Shown: one piece after another, positions 18,448 to 26,826 of the stretch
How the letters are laid out: the number at the start of each line of letters is the position of its first letter
How positions within the stretch are numbered: position 1 is the stretch's first letter
Assembly: GCF_002161065.1 (NCBI RefSeq)
Contig: NZ_NFLV01000020.1
Coordinates: 1-58,243, forward strand
DNA: 58,243 nucleotides
Reading direction: 5' to 3'
DNA from: Eubacterium sp. An11
Lineage (GTDB): Bacteria > Bacillota > Clostridia > Lachnospirales > Lachnospiraceae
Position numbers and translations under genes: made by a program
Notes under the pieces: model-generated
The model's input: only the letters and a program-made list of their open reading frames with translations
The model's database searches: none
Told to the model about the DNA's origin: nothing

Positions 18448-19430
18448 GAATAGTATTTATGGGAACACCGGAGTTTTCCGTCCCGACGCTGGAGGCGCTC
18501 ATTGCTCACCATGAGGTGATCGGCGTCGTGACGCAGCCGGACAAACGAAAAGGACGGGGGAAGGCCATGGCATTTCCTCCGGTAAAAGAGACGGCTCTTG
18601 CCCATGGCATTCCGGTTTATCAGCCGGTAAAAGTGCGGGAGGAAGCTTTTGTGGAGACGCTGCGGGAGCTGGCGCCGGATGTGATCGTCGTGGTGGCTTT
18701 CGGACAGATCCTGCCGGAGAGCATCCTGAACCTGCCCAAATATGGCTGTATCAATGTTCACGCTTCTCTGCTCCCGAAATACCGGGGAGCGGCGCCGATG
18801 CAGTGGGCGATCATTAACGGGGAAAAGGAGACGGGCATCACGACCATGTACATGGCAAAGGGACTGGATACCGGAGATATGATTGAAAAGGTTGTGATTC
18901 CCATTGCGCCGAAAGAAACCGGAGAGACACTTCATGACAAGCTGTCAGCAGCGGGCGGAACGTTGATACTTTCAACCCTTGATAAACTGGAAGCCGGTAC
19001 GGCGGTGCGGATTCCGCAGAATGACGAGGAGAGCAGCTATGCAGGTATGCTAACCAAAGAGCTGGGAGAGATTGACTGGACGAAGAGCGCCGTCTCCATC
19101 GAGAGACTGATCCGGGGCTTAAATTCCTGGCCGAGTGCCTACACGCACATGAACGGCAAGACATTAAAGATCTGGGACGCTGATGCGGTGCCAGAACAGA
19201 CCGGCAGCGAAGAAGACGACGGCCAGGCAGCACAGCAGCCGGTAAAGGCCGAAGATGCGGCGCCGGGCACAGTCACCGATGTGAAGAAGGACTGCTTCTA
19301 TGTGCAGACCGGTGACGGATTGCTGAAAGTCAACGAAGTACAGCTCCAGGGCAAGAAACGGATGCCGGTGCAGGCATTTTTGCTGGGATATCCGGTAAAA
19401 AAGGGAATGGTATATGGCAGACAGGATTAA
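18444..19430 (+). CDS. fmt: Methionyl-tRNA formyltransferase
   Basis: Transfers formyl from 10-formyl-THF to initiator Met-tRNA. The N-terminus MRIVFMGTPEFSVP is diagnostic, followed by catalytic N104 and H106 in GCINVHASLLPKYRG (SLLP loop) and D142 in GLDTGDM. The C-terminal domain is interrupted at residues 250-275 by an acidic Gln/Ala-rich insertion. The ATG at 18444 is preferred over 18435 because it gives the exact family start and the four-base overlap with def. It overlaps rsmB by 17 bases. Confidence 0.96.
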   Translation: MRIVFMGTPEFSVPTLEALIAHHEVIGVVTQPDKRKGRGKAMAFPPVKETALAHGIPVYQPVKVREEAFVETLRELAPDVIVVVAFGQILPESILNLPKYGCINVHASLLPKYRGAAPMQWAIINGEKETGITTMYMAKGLDTGDMIEKVVIPIAPKETGETLHDKLSAAGGTLILSTLDKLEAGTAVRIPQNDEESSYAGMLTKELGEIDWTKSAVSIERLIRGLNSWPSAYTHMNGKTLKIWDADAVPEQTGSEEDDGQAAQQPVKAEDAAPGTVTDVKKDCFYVQTGDGLLKVNEVQLQGKKRMPVQAFLLGYPVKKGMVYGRQD

Positions 19431-20763
19431 TATGAGAGAGGAAGCGCTGAACGTTCTCATGAATATGGAGAAGACAGGAAGGCTCTCCCATCTGGTCATG
19501 GGAGAGGCGCTCATGCGGCTGCAGTTTGCTCCCAAAAATGAGCGGGCCTTCTTTACCATGCTCTGCGAGGGCGTGACAGAACAGCGGATTTATCTTGATT
19601 ATGTTCTGGACGCTTTTTCTAAAACCAAAATGAAAAAATGCAAGCCACTGATCCGGAATCTCCTGCGTCTGTCGGCCTATCAGATTCTCTTTATGAATGT
19701 GCGGGATGCGGCTGCCTGCAGTGAGGCGGTCAACCTGGCGAAAAAGCGGGGATTTCGCAGCCTGTCCGGGTTTGTCAACGGAGTGCTGCGGACTCTCACA
19801 CGGGAAAAAGAACATCTTCCGCTGCCGGACCGCAAAAAGGATCCCGGAAAGTATCTTTCAGTCCGGTATTCCATGCCTCTGTGGCTGGTGGAACTGCTGA
19901 CAGAGCAGTATGGGGAAGAAGATACGGAGACGATGCTCGCTTCTTTCCTCACGGCCAGACCGACCACCATCCGCGCCTACCTTTCAAAGACAGAGCCCCG
20001 GAATCTCCGGAAGTCTCTGGAAGAAAGCGGTGTGACCGTGGAAGAAGGCCGGTATTTCCCGTATGCCTTCCGGATTTCCGGGTATAATTATCTGAATAAA
20101 ATCCCGGCGTTCCGGCAGGGACTTTTTGTGATTCAGGATGAAAGTTCCATGTTTCCGGTGGAAGTGTCCGGTATCCGGGCCGGTGACAGAGTCCTTGATC
20201 TCTGTGCGGCCCCGGGAGGAAAGACCTTCCATGCGGCGGACCGGACCGGGGAGAACGGACTGGTAATTGCAAGAGATTTGACAGAATATAAGACAGAATT
20301 ACTGCAGGAAAATAATGATAGAATGAAATATCCGCAGGTAAAAATCGAACAGTGGGACGCCACAGAATTTGATACTTCTCTGGAAGCGTCCATGGATGTG
20401 GTGCTGGCGGATCTTCCATGCAGCGGGCTGGGAATCATGGGACGAAAAAATGATATCAAATATCATCTGACCAGGGAACAGCTTGACGAGCTGGTGGATT
20501 TGCAGCGAAAGATTCTTTCGCTGGCATGGAAATATGTGAAGCCGGGCGGCACTCTGATTTTTTCGACCTGTACCCTGAACCGGCGGGAAAATGTGGAGAA
20601 TGTCCGGTGGATCGAGGAGAATACGCCCCTTCGCCGGGTGTCTGTGGAAGCCTGCCTGCCGGAGGAGCTTCGCGGCCGTACCGGAGAAGAGGGATATCTG
20701 CAGCTGCTGCCGGGCATCGACGGCTGTGACGGCTTTTTTGTGGCGAAGTTTACAAGAGTATGA
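19414..20763 (+). CDS. rsmB: 16S rRNA m5C967 methyltransferase
   Basis: SAM-dependent methyltransferase for C967 of 16S rRNA. An N-terminal NusB-like RNA-binding domain (about 5-130: REEALNVLMNMEK, LIRNLLRLSAYQILFM, VNGVLRTL) precedes the catalytic domain with DLCAAPGGKT (262-271), C336 in LPCSGLG and C386 in STCTLN. At 449 residues it is normal. The second m5C methyltransferase of the window, at 4154, has a different architecture. Gene order fmt-rsmB-rlmN is conserved in Firmicutes. Confidence 0.95.
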   Translation: MADRINMREEALNVLMNMEKTGRLSHLVMGEALMRLQFAPKNERAFFTMLCEGVTEQRIYLDYVLDAFSKTKMKKCKPLIRNLLRLSAYQILFMNVRDAAACSEAVNLAKKRGFRSLSGFVNGVLRTLTREKEHLPLPDRKKDPGKYLSVRYSMPLWLVELLTEQYGEEDTETMLASFLTARPTTIRAYLSKTEPRNLRKSLEESGVTVEEGRYFPYAFRISGYNYLNKIPAFRQGLFVIQDESSMFPVEVSGIRAGDRVLDLCAAPGGKTFHAADRTGENGLVIARDLTEYKTELLQENNDRMKYPQVKIEQWDATEFDTSLEASMDVVLADLPCSGLGIMGRKNDIKYHLTREQLDELVDLQRKILSLAWKYVKPGGTLIFSTCTLNRRENVENVRWIEENTPLRRVSVEACLPEELRGRTGEEGYLQLLPGIDGCDGFFVAKFTRV

Positions 20764-20872
20764 TAAAAGCTTCTGGCCGGGCTGCGGCGGGAAATACGGG
20801 AGTATTTTGCTGCAGCAGATGCAGAGAAGGAGTTATCAGCGCAGAACAGCAGACAGAAATTGGAGGAAAATG

Positions 20873-21922
20873 ATGGAGAGCTTTACAGATATCCGTTCTA
20901 TGAATATGGAGGAACTCACAGCGGCCGTGACAGCGGCCGGAGAGAAAAAGTTCCGGGCGAAACAGATATACGGCTGGCTGCATCAGAAGCTCATACGTAC
21001 CGGAGATGAAATGAAAAATGTGCCGGCATCCTGCCGCCAGACCATCCTGAAAGACCATCCTCTTTATGGGGTGACAGAAGTGGAGCGGTATGTATCGAAG
21101 ATCGACGGCACCACAAAGTTTCTTTTTGAGCTGCATGACGGAAACATCATAGAGAGCGTGCTGATGAAGTACAGACATGGGAACTCTGTGTGCATTTCCT
21201 CCCAGGCCGGATGCCGGATGGGATGCCGGTTCTGTGCCTCCACCCTTCTGGGACTGGAGAGAAATCTGTATCCGTCGGAAATGCTTGACCAGATTTACGC
21301 CATTCAGAGAGCCACGGGGGAGAGAGTTTCTCATATCGTGGTGATGGGAACCGGGGAGCCCTTTGATAATTTTGACGCGCTGTGCCGGATGATCGAGCTG
21401 GTAAGTGATGAAAATGGTCTGAATATCAGCCGGAGGAACATTACGGTGTCCACCTGCGGTCTGGTGCCGAAGATTTATGCATTTGCCGATACGTATCCTC
21501 AGGTGACGCTGGCGATTTCTCTTCACGCGCCCAATGACGCCATGAGAAAAGAGCTGATGCCAGTGGCAAACCGGTATTCCATGAAAGAACTCATGGAAGC
21601 CGCCGCTTACTATGTGGAAAAAACCGGCCGGCGGATCACGTTTGAGTACAGTCTGGTGAAGGATGTCAACGACAGAAAAGAACACGCCGAGATGCTGGCG
21701 GCCCTGGTGAAGGGCCTGAACTGCCATATCAATCTGATCCCGGTGAATCCGGTAAAAGAGAGAGACTTCCGGCAGTCGGAGCAGAATCATATTCAGGCGT
21801 TTTTGCATATATTGGAAAAACATCATATTCAGGTGACCGTCCGCAGAGAGATGGGCAGAGATATCTCCGCCGCCTGCGGACAGCTTAGAAAAGGATATAA
21901 AGAAAGGAGTGGGAATGGATGA
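20873..21922 (+). CDS. rlmN: Dual-specificity 23S rRNA/tRNA m2A methyltransferase RlmN
   Basis: Radical SAM enzyme methylating C2 of A2503 in 23S rRNA and A37 in some tRNAs. The cluster cysteines C114, C118 and C121 lie in CRMGCRFC. The methyl-carrying cysteine near the C-terminus is C335 in SAACGQL. GTGEPFDN and SLHAPND are typical. The ATG at 20873 (rather than 20870) gives a six-base gap to GGAGG. The frame is open well upstream, but that overlaps rsmB and is not RlmN sequence. The stop overlaps the next start (ATGA). Confidence 0.96.
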   Translation: MESFTDIRSMNMEELTAAVTAAGEKKFRAKQIYGWLHQKLIRTGDEMKNVPASCRQTILKDHPLYGVTEVERYVSKIDGTTKFLFELHDGNIIESVLMKYRHGNSVCISSQAGCRMGCRFCASTLLGLERNLYPSEMLDQIYAIQRATGERVSHIVVMGTGEPFDNFDALCRMIELVSDENGLNISRRNITVSTCGLVPKIYAFADTYPQVTLAISLHAPNDAMRKELMPVANRYSMKELMEAAAYYVEKTGRRITFEYSLVKDVNDRKEHAEMLAALVKGLNCHINLIPVNPVKERDFRQSEQNHIQAFLHILEKHHIQVTVRREMGRDISAACGQLRKGYKERSGNG

Positions 21923-22650
21923 AGTCCTTTGGAATCACGGATATCGGAAAGAAAAGAAAAGTCAATCAGGACTATCTTTTCTACTCTGATGAGCCGGTGG
22001 GCTGTTTTCCAAATCTTTATATCGTTGCGGATGGAATGGGAGGCCATAAGGCCGGAGATAAGGCGTCCTCCTATTCTGTGACAAGATTTGTGGAACTGGC
22101 GAAAAAGGCGGAAAAGGAACTCCCGTTCCTGTCCATGGAAAAATTGCTGCAGCAGGTGAACGCTGAGGTGTACCAGATGTCCCGCAGAGAGGAAGAATAT
22201 GCGGGCATGGGAACTACCTTCGTGGCTGCCACGGTGGTGGATCATGTGGTCTATGTCATGAATGTGGGAGACAGCCGTCTGTACTATTACGACGGAACAC
22301 TCCGGCAGGTGACCATGGATCATTCTCTGGTGGAGGAACTGGTCCGGGCCGGAGAGCTTGACCGGGCGGAGAGCCGGAATCACCCGCAGAAAAATATCAT
22401 AACTAAGGCAGTGGGCGTGGCGGAAACGGTTCAGCCGGATTTCTTCATGCTGGATATTGCCGAGGGACAAAAGATCCTGCTTTGTTCGGACGGACTGTCC
22501 AACATGGTAGATGATGACAAGCTGGAAGAGATCGTGGCGCAGCAGGGCGATATCAGCGAGCAGGCGCAGGAGTGCGTCAATGAAGCTCTGTTTTACGGCG
22601 GCCTTGATAATATCGCCGTAGTCATCGCCCAGTGCGGAAGCGGGAGGTGA
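21919..22650 (+). CDS. prpC: PP2C-type Ser/Thr protein phosphatase (PrpC/Stp)
   Basis: Metal-dependent phosphatase that reverses the action of the neighbouring PrkC kinase. Its 243 residues carry the PP2C motifs: TDIGKKRKVNQD, VADGMGGHKAGDKAS, MGTTFVAA, NVGDSRLYYY, LLCSDGLSNMVDD and DNIAVVI, giving the Asp ligands of the two-metal site. Overlaps at both ends (with rlmN by four bases, and closely spaced with prkC) point to one operon and coupled expression of kinase and phosphatase. Confidence 0.94.
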   Translation: MKSFGITDIGKKRKVNQDYLFYSDEPVGCFPNLYIVADGMGGHKAGDKASSYSVTRFVELAKKAEKELPFLSMEKLLQQVNAEVYQMSRREEEYAGMGTTFVAATVVDHVVYVMNVGDSRLYYYDGTLRQVTMDHSLVEELVRAGELDRAESRNHPQKNIITKAVGVAETVQPDFFMLDIAEGQKILLCSDGLSNMVDDDKLEEIVAQQGDISEQAQECVNEALFYGGLDNIAVVIAQCGSGR

Positions 22651-22655
22651 CTGGT

Positions 22656-24755
22656 TTGATTCAGACAGGAATGATTTTAGGAGGAAGATATGAGATCCTT
22701 GAACATATCGGCTCCGGAGGGATGGCCGATGTGTACAAGGCAAAATGCCGTAAATCCAACAGTTATGTGGCTGTCAAAGTGCTTCGGAAAGAATACAGCG
22801 ACGACGAGACGCTGGTCCGGAGGTTTAACTCGGAAGCCCGTTCCACCGCGGATCTGAATCATCCGAATATAGTGAGTATCCTGGATGAGGGAAATGACCA
22901 GGGCATCCACTATATTGTCATGGAACTGGCAGAGGGGATGACGCTAAAACGCTATATCCGCCGGTACGGGAGACTTTCCGTCCGGGAGACCGTGGATTTT
23001 TCCATCCAGATTGCCAGCGGTATACAGGCGGCTCATGAGCACAATATTGTGCACAGAGATATCAAGCCACAAAATATCATCGTCTCAGACAGCGGCAAGA
23101 TCAAGGTGACGGACTTTGGCATTGCCAAAGCTGCCACGGGAGATACCATTGCCTCCAGCACCATGGGTTCCGTGCGTTACCTGTCGCCGGAACAGGCAAG
23201 AGGCGGATATTCCGACGCCAGAAGCGACATCTATTCCCTGGGTATCACCATGTATGAGATGGCCACGGGGAAGGTGCCTTTTGACGGGGAAAATACGGTG
23301 GCCATCGCGTTGATGCATCTTCGGGATGAGATTGTGCCGCCGAGAAATTATTTCCCGGATATACCAGTGAGCCTGGAAAAGATTATTTTAAAATGTACGA
23401 AGAAACGTCCGGAGGAGCGGTACCAGACGGCAGCGGAACTGATCGCGGATCTGCGCCAGGTTTTTACCTCTCCCGACGGTAATTATGTTTATATGAATCC
23501 GCAGGTGGATGACAGTCCCACAAGAACCCGGTCAGAGGAAGAAATCGCCCAGATTAAGAAAACCCTCACAGGAGAGAGTGAGCGGGACGGGGAGGAGACT
23601 CCGGATGAGATGCAGGGACAGTCCACGGAAAAAGACGGAGAGGATTACGAAGACGACGATTCCGTTCACCCGAAGATGGAGAAAATGATCATGGTCATTA
23701 CCATCGTGTTTGGAGTTCTTCTTGCCTGTCTGGTCTTTTATTTCGTCGGCACATCCACCAATCTTTTGAAATTTACCGGCAGCGGTACGGTGGAAAGCAC
23801 CACAGAAGCGCCGGAGAGCACCACGGATACCCCGGCCGAGGAGGAGACGGAGGCCACAGAGGCCAAAAAATATGTGACGCTGCCAAGTTTCATCGGAATG
23901 ACACGGACAAAGGCCAAAAACCAGGCAGAAGAGCTGTCTCTGAGCGCGAAGTTTGAGTATGCGGACGGTGTGGATAAAGACAGCGATTCCCTTGTAGTCG
24001 TGGATCAGGATACCGAAGAGGGACGGGATGTCCTGGAAGGCTCGACGATCACGCTGACTCTGGGTCTGGATGAGGACGACGAGGAGAACGCGCGGATTGA
24101 AGTCCCTCCTCTGATCAATTACGAGGAAGATGATGCCATTGAGGAACTCAATTCTCTGGGGCTGGAGGCAGAAGTTGTCTACGCCAACAGTGACACGGTA
24201 GATAAGGGGTATGTGATCCGCCAGACGCCGAAGGGAGGCAGTATGGTAGAAAAAGGCTTTACGGTGACCATCACAGTGAGCCGCGGCGTCTCCCAGGTGG
24301 AAGTGCCGGATTTATATGGTGTCAGCCAGGAGGCGGCAGAGAAAGAACTGAACCGTCTGGGACTGGTTCTGGGAAATGTATCCAGCGATTACAGCGGTTC
24401 CGTCGGCGTGGGCGATGTATTTCAGCAGAGCATCAAGTCGGGTACCATGGTGGACAAGGGTACGAAAGTTTCCATCACCGTGAGTCTTGGCGAGCAGGAA
24501 TCCTACCACTATGCGGGAACAGTCCAGGTGTATGACTCCCCGTTTGAGGAAGGGGAAACCGGAGATATTGAGCTGGTACTGAAACAGGGGAATTCCACTA
24601 AGACCATCTACTCAGAAGAGGATGCCGATTCGGATTCCTTCCCGGTGGACGTTGCTTTTGAGAGCGACAGCGGCAGAGACGCCACAGTTTTATTCTATGT
24701 CAACGGACAGGAGTACAACAGTTACCCGGTGGTCTGGGAACGGGTGGCAGATTAA
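22656..24755 (+). CDS. prkC: PASTA-domain Ser/Thr protein kinase PrkC
   Basis: Membrane kinase that senses peptidoglycan fragments and phosphorylates division, translation and metabolic targets. The cytoplasmic kinase domain (about 10-270) has GSGGMADVY (P-loop), the VK lysine, HRDIKPQN and DFG. A charged juxtamembrane region is followed by one transmembrane helix (MVITIVFGVLLACLVFYFV). Outside are a Thr/Glu-rich spacer and three PASTA repeats (starting YVTLPSFIGM, IEVPPLINYE, VEVPDLYGVS), then a C-terminal beta-rich domain. The TTG at 22656, six bases after GGGAGGTGA, gives the usual family N-terminus; ATG 22671 is the alternative. Confidence 0.94.
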   Translation: MIQTGMILGGRYEILEHIGSGGMADVYKAKCRKSNSYVAVKVLRKEYSDDETLVRRFNSEARSTADLNHPNIVSILDEGNDQGIHYIVMELAEGMTLKRYIRRYGRLSVRETVDFSIQIASGIQAAHEHNIVHRDIKPQNIIVSDSGKIKVTDFGIAKAATGDTIASSTMGSVRYLSPEQARGGYSDARSDIYSLGITMYEMATGKVPFDGENTVAIALMHLRDEIVPPRNYFPDIPVSLEKIILKCTKKRPEERYQTAAELIADLRQVFTSPDGNYVYMNPQVDDSPTRTRSEEEIAQIKKTLTGESERDGEETPDEMQGQSTEKDGEDYEDDDSVHPKMEKMIMVITIVFGVLLACLVFYFVGTSTNLLKFTGSGTVESTTEAPESTTDTPAEEETEATEAKKYVTLPSFIGMTRTKAKNQAEELSLSAKFEYADGVDKDSDSLVVVDQDTEEGRDVLEGSTITLTLGLDEDDEENARIEVPPLINYEEDDAIEELNSLGLEAEVVYANSDTVDKGYVIRQTPKGGSMVEKGFTVTITVSRGVSQVEVPDLYGVSQEAAEKELNRLGLVLGNVSSDYSGSVGVGDVFQQSIKSGTMVDKGTKVSITVSLGEQESYHYAGTVQVYDSPFEEGETGDIELVLKQGNSTKTIYSEEDADSDSFPVDVAFESDSGRDATVLFYVNGQEYNSYPVVWERVAD

Positions 24756-24813
24756 AACAGATAACCTGGAAACAGGCGGAAGATCAGAAGAAAAGGAAGA
24801 AAGGAAAAACAGT

Positions 24814-25692
24814 ATGACAGGAAAAATCATGAAGGGCATCGGCGGTTTTTATTACGTGTATGTGGAAGGCGCCGGACTTTATGAATGCAGGGCAAAGGGA
24901 ATTTTTCGCAACAAAAAAATGAAACCCAACGTGGGTGATATCGTGGATATCGATGTGATTTCCGAGGAAGAAAAAACAGGCAATCTCACAGTCATCCACA
25001 AGCGGAAGAATCAGCTGATCCGGCCCATGGTCGCCAACGTGGATCAGGCGCTGGTCATTTTTGCGGTCCATGAGCCGGAGCCGAATTTCCAGCTGCTGAA
25101 CCGGTTTCTCATCATGATGGAGAAACAGCAGGTTCCTGTCATCATCTGTTTCAATAAAATGGATCTGGCCTCGGAGGAGGAGCGCGTGCGGCTGAAGCGG
25201 GATTATGAGAAAAGCGGCTGCCGGGTGCTCTTCTCCTCGGCCCATGAGGGGGAGGGCATTCCGGAATTAAAAGAGCTTCTCCGGGGCAGAACCACCGTCA
25301 TGGCGGGGCCGTCCGGCGTGGGAAAATCTTCCACCTTAAACAGTATCAGTACCGAAAAGCAGATGGAGACCGGAGCTGTCAGCGAGAAGATCAAGCGGGG
25401 CAGACATACCACCCGCCACTCGGAACTGATCTATCTGGGGGAAGATACTTTTCTCATGGATACGCCGGGATTCAGCTCGCTGTATCTGACGGGCATCGAA
25501 AAAGAAGAGCTGCGTTTTTATTTCCCGGAATTTTCAGAATATGAAAACCAATGCCGTTTTAACGGCTGCAGTCATATTCATGAGCCGGGCTGCGCGGTAA
25601 AGCAGGCCCTGGAGGAAGGAAAAATCAGCCGGATGCGCTACGAAGACTATTGTTATCTGTATGAGGAGCTGGCAAATGCAAAGAAATGGTAA
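24814..25692 (+). CDS. rsgA: Ribosome small-subunit GTPase RsgA
   Basis: Circularly permuted GTPase that checks late 30S maturation. An N-terminal OB fold (1-70) is followed by the GTPase motifs in permuted order: G4 NKMD (114-117), then G1 GPSGVGKS (165-172) and G3 DTPGF. A zinc knuckle CRFNGCSHIHEPGC follows. Its 292 residues are standard. The ATG at 24814 follows AAAGGA; the open frame upstream overlaps prkC and is not conserved-looking. Confidence 0.96.
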   Translation: MTGKIMKGIGGFYYVYVEGAGLYECRAKGIFRNKKMKPNVGDIVDIDVISEEEKTGNLTVIHKRKNQLIRPMVANVDQALVIFAVHEPEPNFQLLNRFLIMMEKQQVPVIICFNKMDLASEEERVRLKRDYEKSGCRVLFSSAHEGEGIPELKELLRGRTTVMAGPSGVGKSSTLNSISTEKQMETGAVSEKIKRGRHTTRHSELIYLGEDTFLMDTPGFSSLYLTGIEKEELRFYFPEFSEYENQCRFNGCSHIHEPGCAVKQALEEGKISRMRYEDYCYLYEELANAKKW

Positions 25693-26338
25693 AATATTGA
25701 TCGTGACCGGCGGCAGAGTGGAAGAAGAATTTACCGCCGCTTATCTCAGGGACCGGAACTTTGACCGTATCATCGCGGCGGATTCCGGTCTCGCTTCCTG
25801 TCGGGCGCTCCATCTGACGCCCACAGATATTCTGGGAGATTTTGACAGCCTGAAAGAGGAGAATCTGCTCACATTTTATAAAGAGCAGGGGGTTCCGGTG
25901 CGGGAATTTCCCACAAGAAAAGATTACACAGACACCGAGCTGGCGGTGGAGTACGCCCGGGAGCTGTCTCCGGAAGAAGTAATTCTTCTGGGGGCCACCG
26001 GCACCCGGCTGGACCATGCTCTCGCCAACATCGGAATGCTTGAAAAGCTGGCCGCGGGGCATATTTCAGGAAAAATAGTGGATAAACACAACGAAATAGA
26101 AATGCTTTGTGGACAAAACGAGAAAAAATATAAAAAACAGCCGGACCGGCCATTTTTTTCGCTGATGGCCTGGGGCGGCTCAGTGACCGGCATCGACCTG
26201 ATCGGTTTTTCTTATCCCCTTGCCAACGCAAGCCTGCAGCCTTCCCAGAGCTTAGGCATCAGCAACGAGCTGGCAGAAGAATGGGGAACCCTGCGGATGA
26301 AAACAGGGAAACTGCTGGTGATAAGGTCGGCGGATTAG
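25676..26338 (+). CDS. thiN: Thiamine diphosphokinase
   Basis: Makes thiamine pyrophosphate from thiamine and ATP. Visible motifs are IIAADSGL, TDILGDFDS, FPTRKDYTDTELAVEYA and GATGTRLDHALAN, the substrate and metal-binding segments of the family; the C-terminal beta-domain ends in GKLLVIRS. It has 220 residues. The ATG at 25676 overlaps the end of rsgA by 17 bases and follows GAGGAG. In B. subtilis rpe lies between these two genes; here it is absent. The last bases of the gene coincide with the start of homology to the palindromic element. Confidence 0.92.
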   Translation: MQRNGKILIVTGGRVEEEFTAAYLRDRNFDRIIAADSGLASCRALHLTPTDILGDFDSLKEENLLTFYKEQGVPVREFPTRKDYTDTELAVEYARELSPEEVILLGATGTRLDHALANIGMLEKLAAGHISGKIVDKHNEIEMLCGQNEKKYKKQPDRPFFSLMAWGGSVTGIDLIGFSYPLANASLQPSQSLGISNELAEEWGTLRMKTGKLLVIRSAD

Positions 26339-26504
26339 TAAATCTCCATGCAGCATACAGAAGACTGCTTTCACAGAAGACAAGCCATTGATAAAAGTTC
26401 TCCTCCTCCACTTCGGCAGGCTGGGTATACTGCTGTGATCGAATTGATCAGGCAGACGCCTGCGCTCACAGTCGTCGTCGAACCATATCAATGGCTTGTC
26501 TTCT
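26334..26504 (-). repeat. Dispersed palindromic element, copy B
   Basis: Reverse-strand copy of the element at 1-165, with the same two core blocks. Its arms form a perfect 18-base inverted repeat, AGAAGACAAGCCATTGAT (26375-26392) with its complement at 26487-26504. Between the core blocks is a small hairpin, TGATC-aattc-GATCA. The flank 26334-26374, including GCAG...CTGC, also matches copy A. It begins at the thiN stop codon. Confidence 0.8.
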
Positions 26505-26543
26505 CCAAATGTAGTTGTGAGTAAGCCACCAGGTAGCTCTTTC

Positions 26544-26820
26544 GTCGGTTTGAATCAGATGACTTGCTATAATCCGGGTAATGCAGACGGCAGGAATTTG
26601 CGGTATAGTTTGATGATGATAGAAAAACGTATCGGGGAAGATCGACGACGACTGTGAGTGCAGGCGTCACGTACTTTTTATAAAAGGTGATAGTTACCAG
26701 CCTGTCGAAGTGGAGGAGGAGACTTCCCTGATTGCGTTTTTCTATGATAAATACAAAGTTGCAAATTCCGTCTGTTCATCGCCATCCGGATAATCTCAAA
26801 ACCGATAGATTCAAACTGAC
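26544..26820 (+). repeat. Dispersed palindromic element, copy C, with very long arms
   Basis: The core (26641-26721) has the same GACTGTGAGTGCAGGCGTC and CGAAGTGGAGGAGGAG blocks as copies A and B, but the arms have a different sequence and still pair with each other: ATAGAAAAACGTATCGGGGAAG-type left arm (about 26619-26640) with its near-complement at 26722-26744; GAATTTGC with GCAAATTC; CAGACGG with CCGTCTG; and GTCGGTTTGAATC (26544-26556) with GATTCAAACTGAC (26808-26820). The whole stretch between thiN and ychF not covered by copy B is therefore one large imperfect palindrome. Confidence 0.75.
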
Positions 26821-26826
26821 AAATCC

